From contig CAIVQM010000372.1 of NCBI GenBank assembly GCA_903908025.1, positions 1-5,851 of the forward strand: a DNA stretch of 5,851 nt, in the 5' to 3' direction. Positions within the stretch are counted from its first letter, which is position 1. Every line of letters begins with the position of its first letter. A program made the translations under genes and the position numbers. The notes under the pieces are model-generated. The model had not been told where the DNA came from. It searched no databases and was given only the letters and a program-made list of their open reading frames with translations. This document shows, piece after piece, positions 5,222-5,851 of this stretch. The DNA comes from an uncultured bacterium. Lineage in GTDB: Bacteria; Actinomycetota; Actinomycetes; S36-B12.

Positions 5222-5838
5222 TGTCGGCACCCAGTGCCCCCGTGGTGGAGGCACCTGCGCGCAAAGGTCGGCCGCGCGACGAGCGCATCGACGAGGAGAT
5301 CACCTCAGCGGCGCTGACCGTGCTAGCTGAGGGAGGTTTCGACGGCTTCTCGGTGGAGGCGGTGGCCCTTCGGGCCGGCGTTGCGAAGACGACGGTCTAC
5401 CGCAGGTTCCCGACTCGCGATGAGCTCCTCGTCGGGGCCTTGGAGCGGCTGAACGACGACCTGCCCCCGCCGCCCGCGCCCGGTCCGGTCCGCGATCGGC
5501 TGGTCGATGTTCTCTCGGGTGTGCGCCAACGAACCCCGGGCTCGGTTGGTGGGCGCATCCTCATGCACGCCGCAGCGGAGGCCGTTCGTCGGCCGGGCCT
5601 GGCCGAACTCGTCGAATCCCGCGTTCTGGCGCCCAGGCGCGCGCGCCTCCAGTCGGTCATCGCCGATGGCATCGCATCAGGCGAGTTGCGGGCCGACATC
5701 GACCCCGCCGCGGTGATCCCGGTGCTGGTCGGCCCGATGCTCTATCTCGGCATGTGGAGCAGTACGGCGGCTGCGTGCGATGTCAGCGTCGAGGTCGTTG
5801 TCGACACGGTGATCGTCGGTCTGGGCTCAGGTCGCTGA
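5221..5838 (+). CDS. TetR/AcrR-family transcriptional repressor, partner of the DHA2 pump
   Basis: The 205-residue length is typical for TetR dimers. After a disordered, basic N-terminal arm (1-20, including ARKGRPRDER), the DNA-binding domain spans about 22-75: helix 1 IDEEITSAALTVLAEGGFDGFS, then the helix-turn-helix VEAVALRAGVAKTTVYRRFPTRDELL (45-70), with the KTTVYRRF recognition segment near-canonical. The C-terminal domain (about 88-203) resembles the TetR_C_11-type ligand/dimer domain common in actinobacteria. The ATG shares its A with the antiporter's TGA stop. AAGGA lies 12 bases upstream, rather far, so translation is probably coupled to the pump gene. The order pump then repressor on one mRNA gives autoregulated negative feedback, likely through 3451-3473. 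The ligand is unknown. Only 13 bases follow the stop before the window ends, so the operon terminator is not visible. Confidence 0.95.
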   Translation: MSAPSAPVVEAPARKGRPRDERIDEEITSAALTVLAEGGFDGFSVEAVALRAGVAKTTVYRRFPTRDELLVGALERLNDDLPPPPAPGPVRDRLVDVLSGVRQRTPGSVGGRILMHAAAEAVRRPGLAELVESRVLAPRRARLQSVIADGIASGELRADIDPAAVIPVLVGPMLYLGMWSSTAAACDVSVEVVVDTVIVGLGSGR

Positions 5839-5851
5839 CTCACGCCATCGC

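Overview
The window looks like chromosomal DNA from a high-G+C actinomycete. The signs are strong GC bias at third codon positions, frequent GTG starts, a coenzyme-F420-dependent reductase, and a PanB of the actinobacterial type. The genus cannot be fixed from sequence alone; the PanB sequence resembles what I recall from Nocardioides and Streptomyces-like lineages. Five complete protein genes and one truncated gene fill nearly all of it, and no RNA genes, insertion sequences or CRISPR arrays were seen.

Layout. (1) Positions 1-360, minus strand: the first 120 codons of a Lys/Ala/Pro/Arg repeat protein, running off the left edge, with three exact 42-bp tandem repeats at its distal end. (2) Positions 361-494: a compact control region with a good intrinsic terminator for the upstream exporter gene, and small dyads and a Shine-Dalgarno site in front of the Lys-rich gene. 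(3) Positions 495-1799, minus: an EntS-like (MFS_3-type) 12-helix exporter. (4) Positions 1827-2516, plus: NADPH-dependent F420 reductase, divergent from the exporter with almost no spacer. (5) Positions 2527-3348, minus: panB (ketopantoate hydroxymethyltransferase), convergent with the reductase; a strong hairpin lies inside its 3' end. (6) Positions 3349-3505: a divergent control region with two dyads, one a plausible TetR operator. (7) Positions 3506-5221, plus: a 14-helix DHA2 drug:H+ antiporter, overlapping by one base a TetR-family repressor at 5221-5838.

How the genes work together. The only clear functional unit is the antiporter-TetR pair, which looks like a self-regulated efflux operon: the repressor is translated after the pump and probably binds the dyad upstream of the pump gene. 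Its dyad region also lies upstream of panB, so panB could be affected as a bystander. The reductase (F420/NADP redox exchange) and PanB (pantothenate/CoA synthesis) are housekeeping enzymes with no evident link to each other beyond a tail-to-tail arrangement. I do not see a new multi-gene system here. The most unusual elements are the Lys-rich repeat protein with its expanding tandem repeat, and the tight intergenic architecture.
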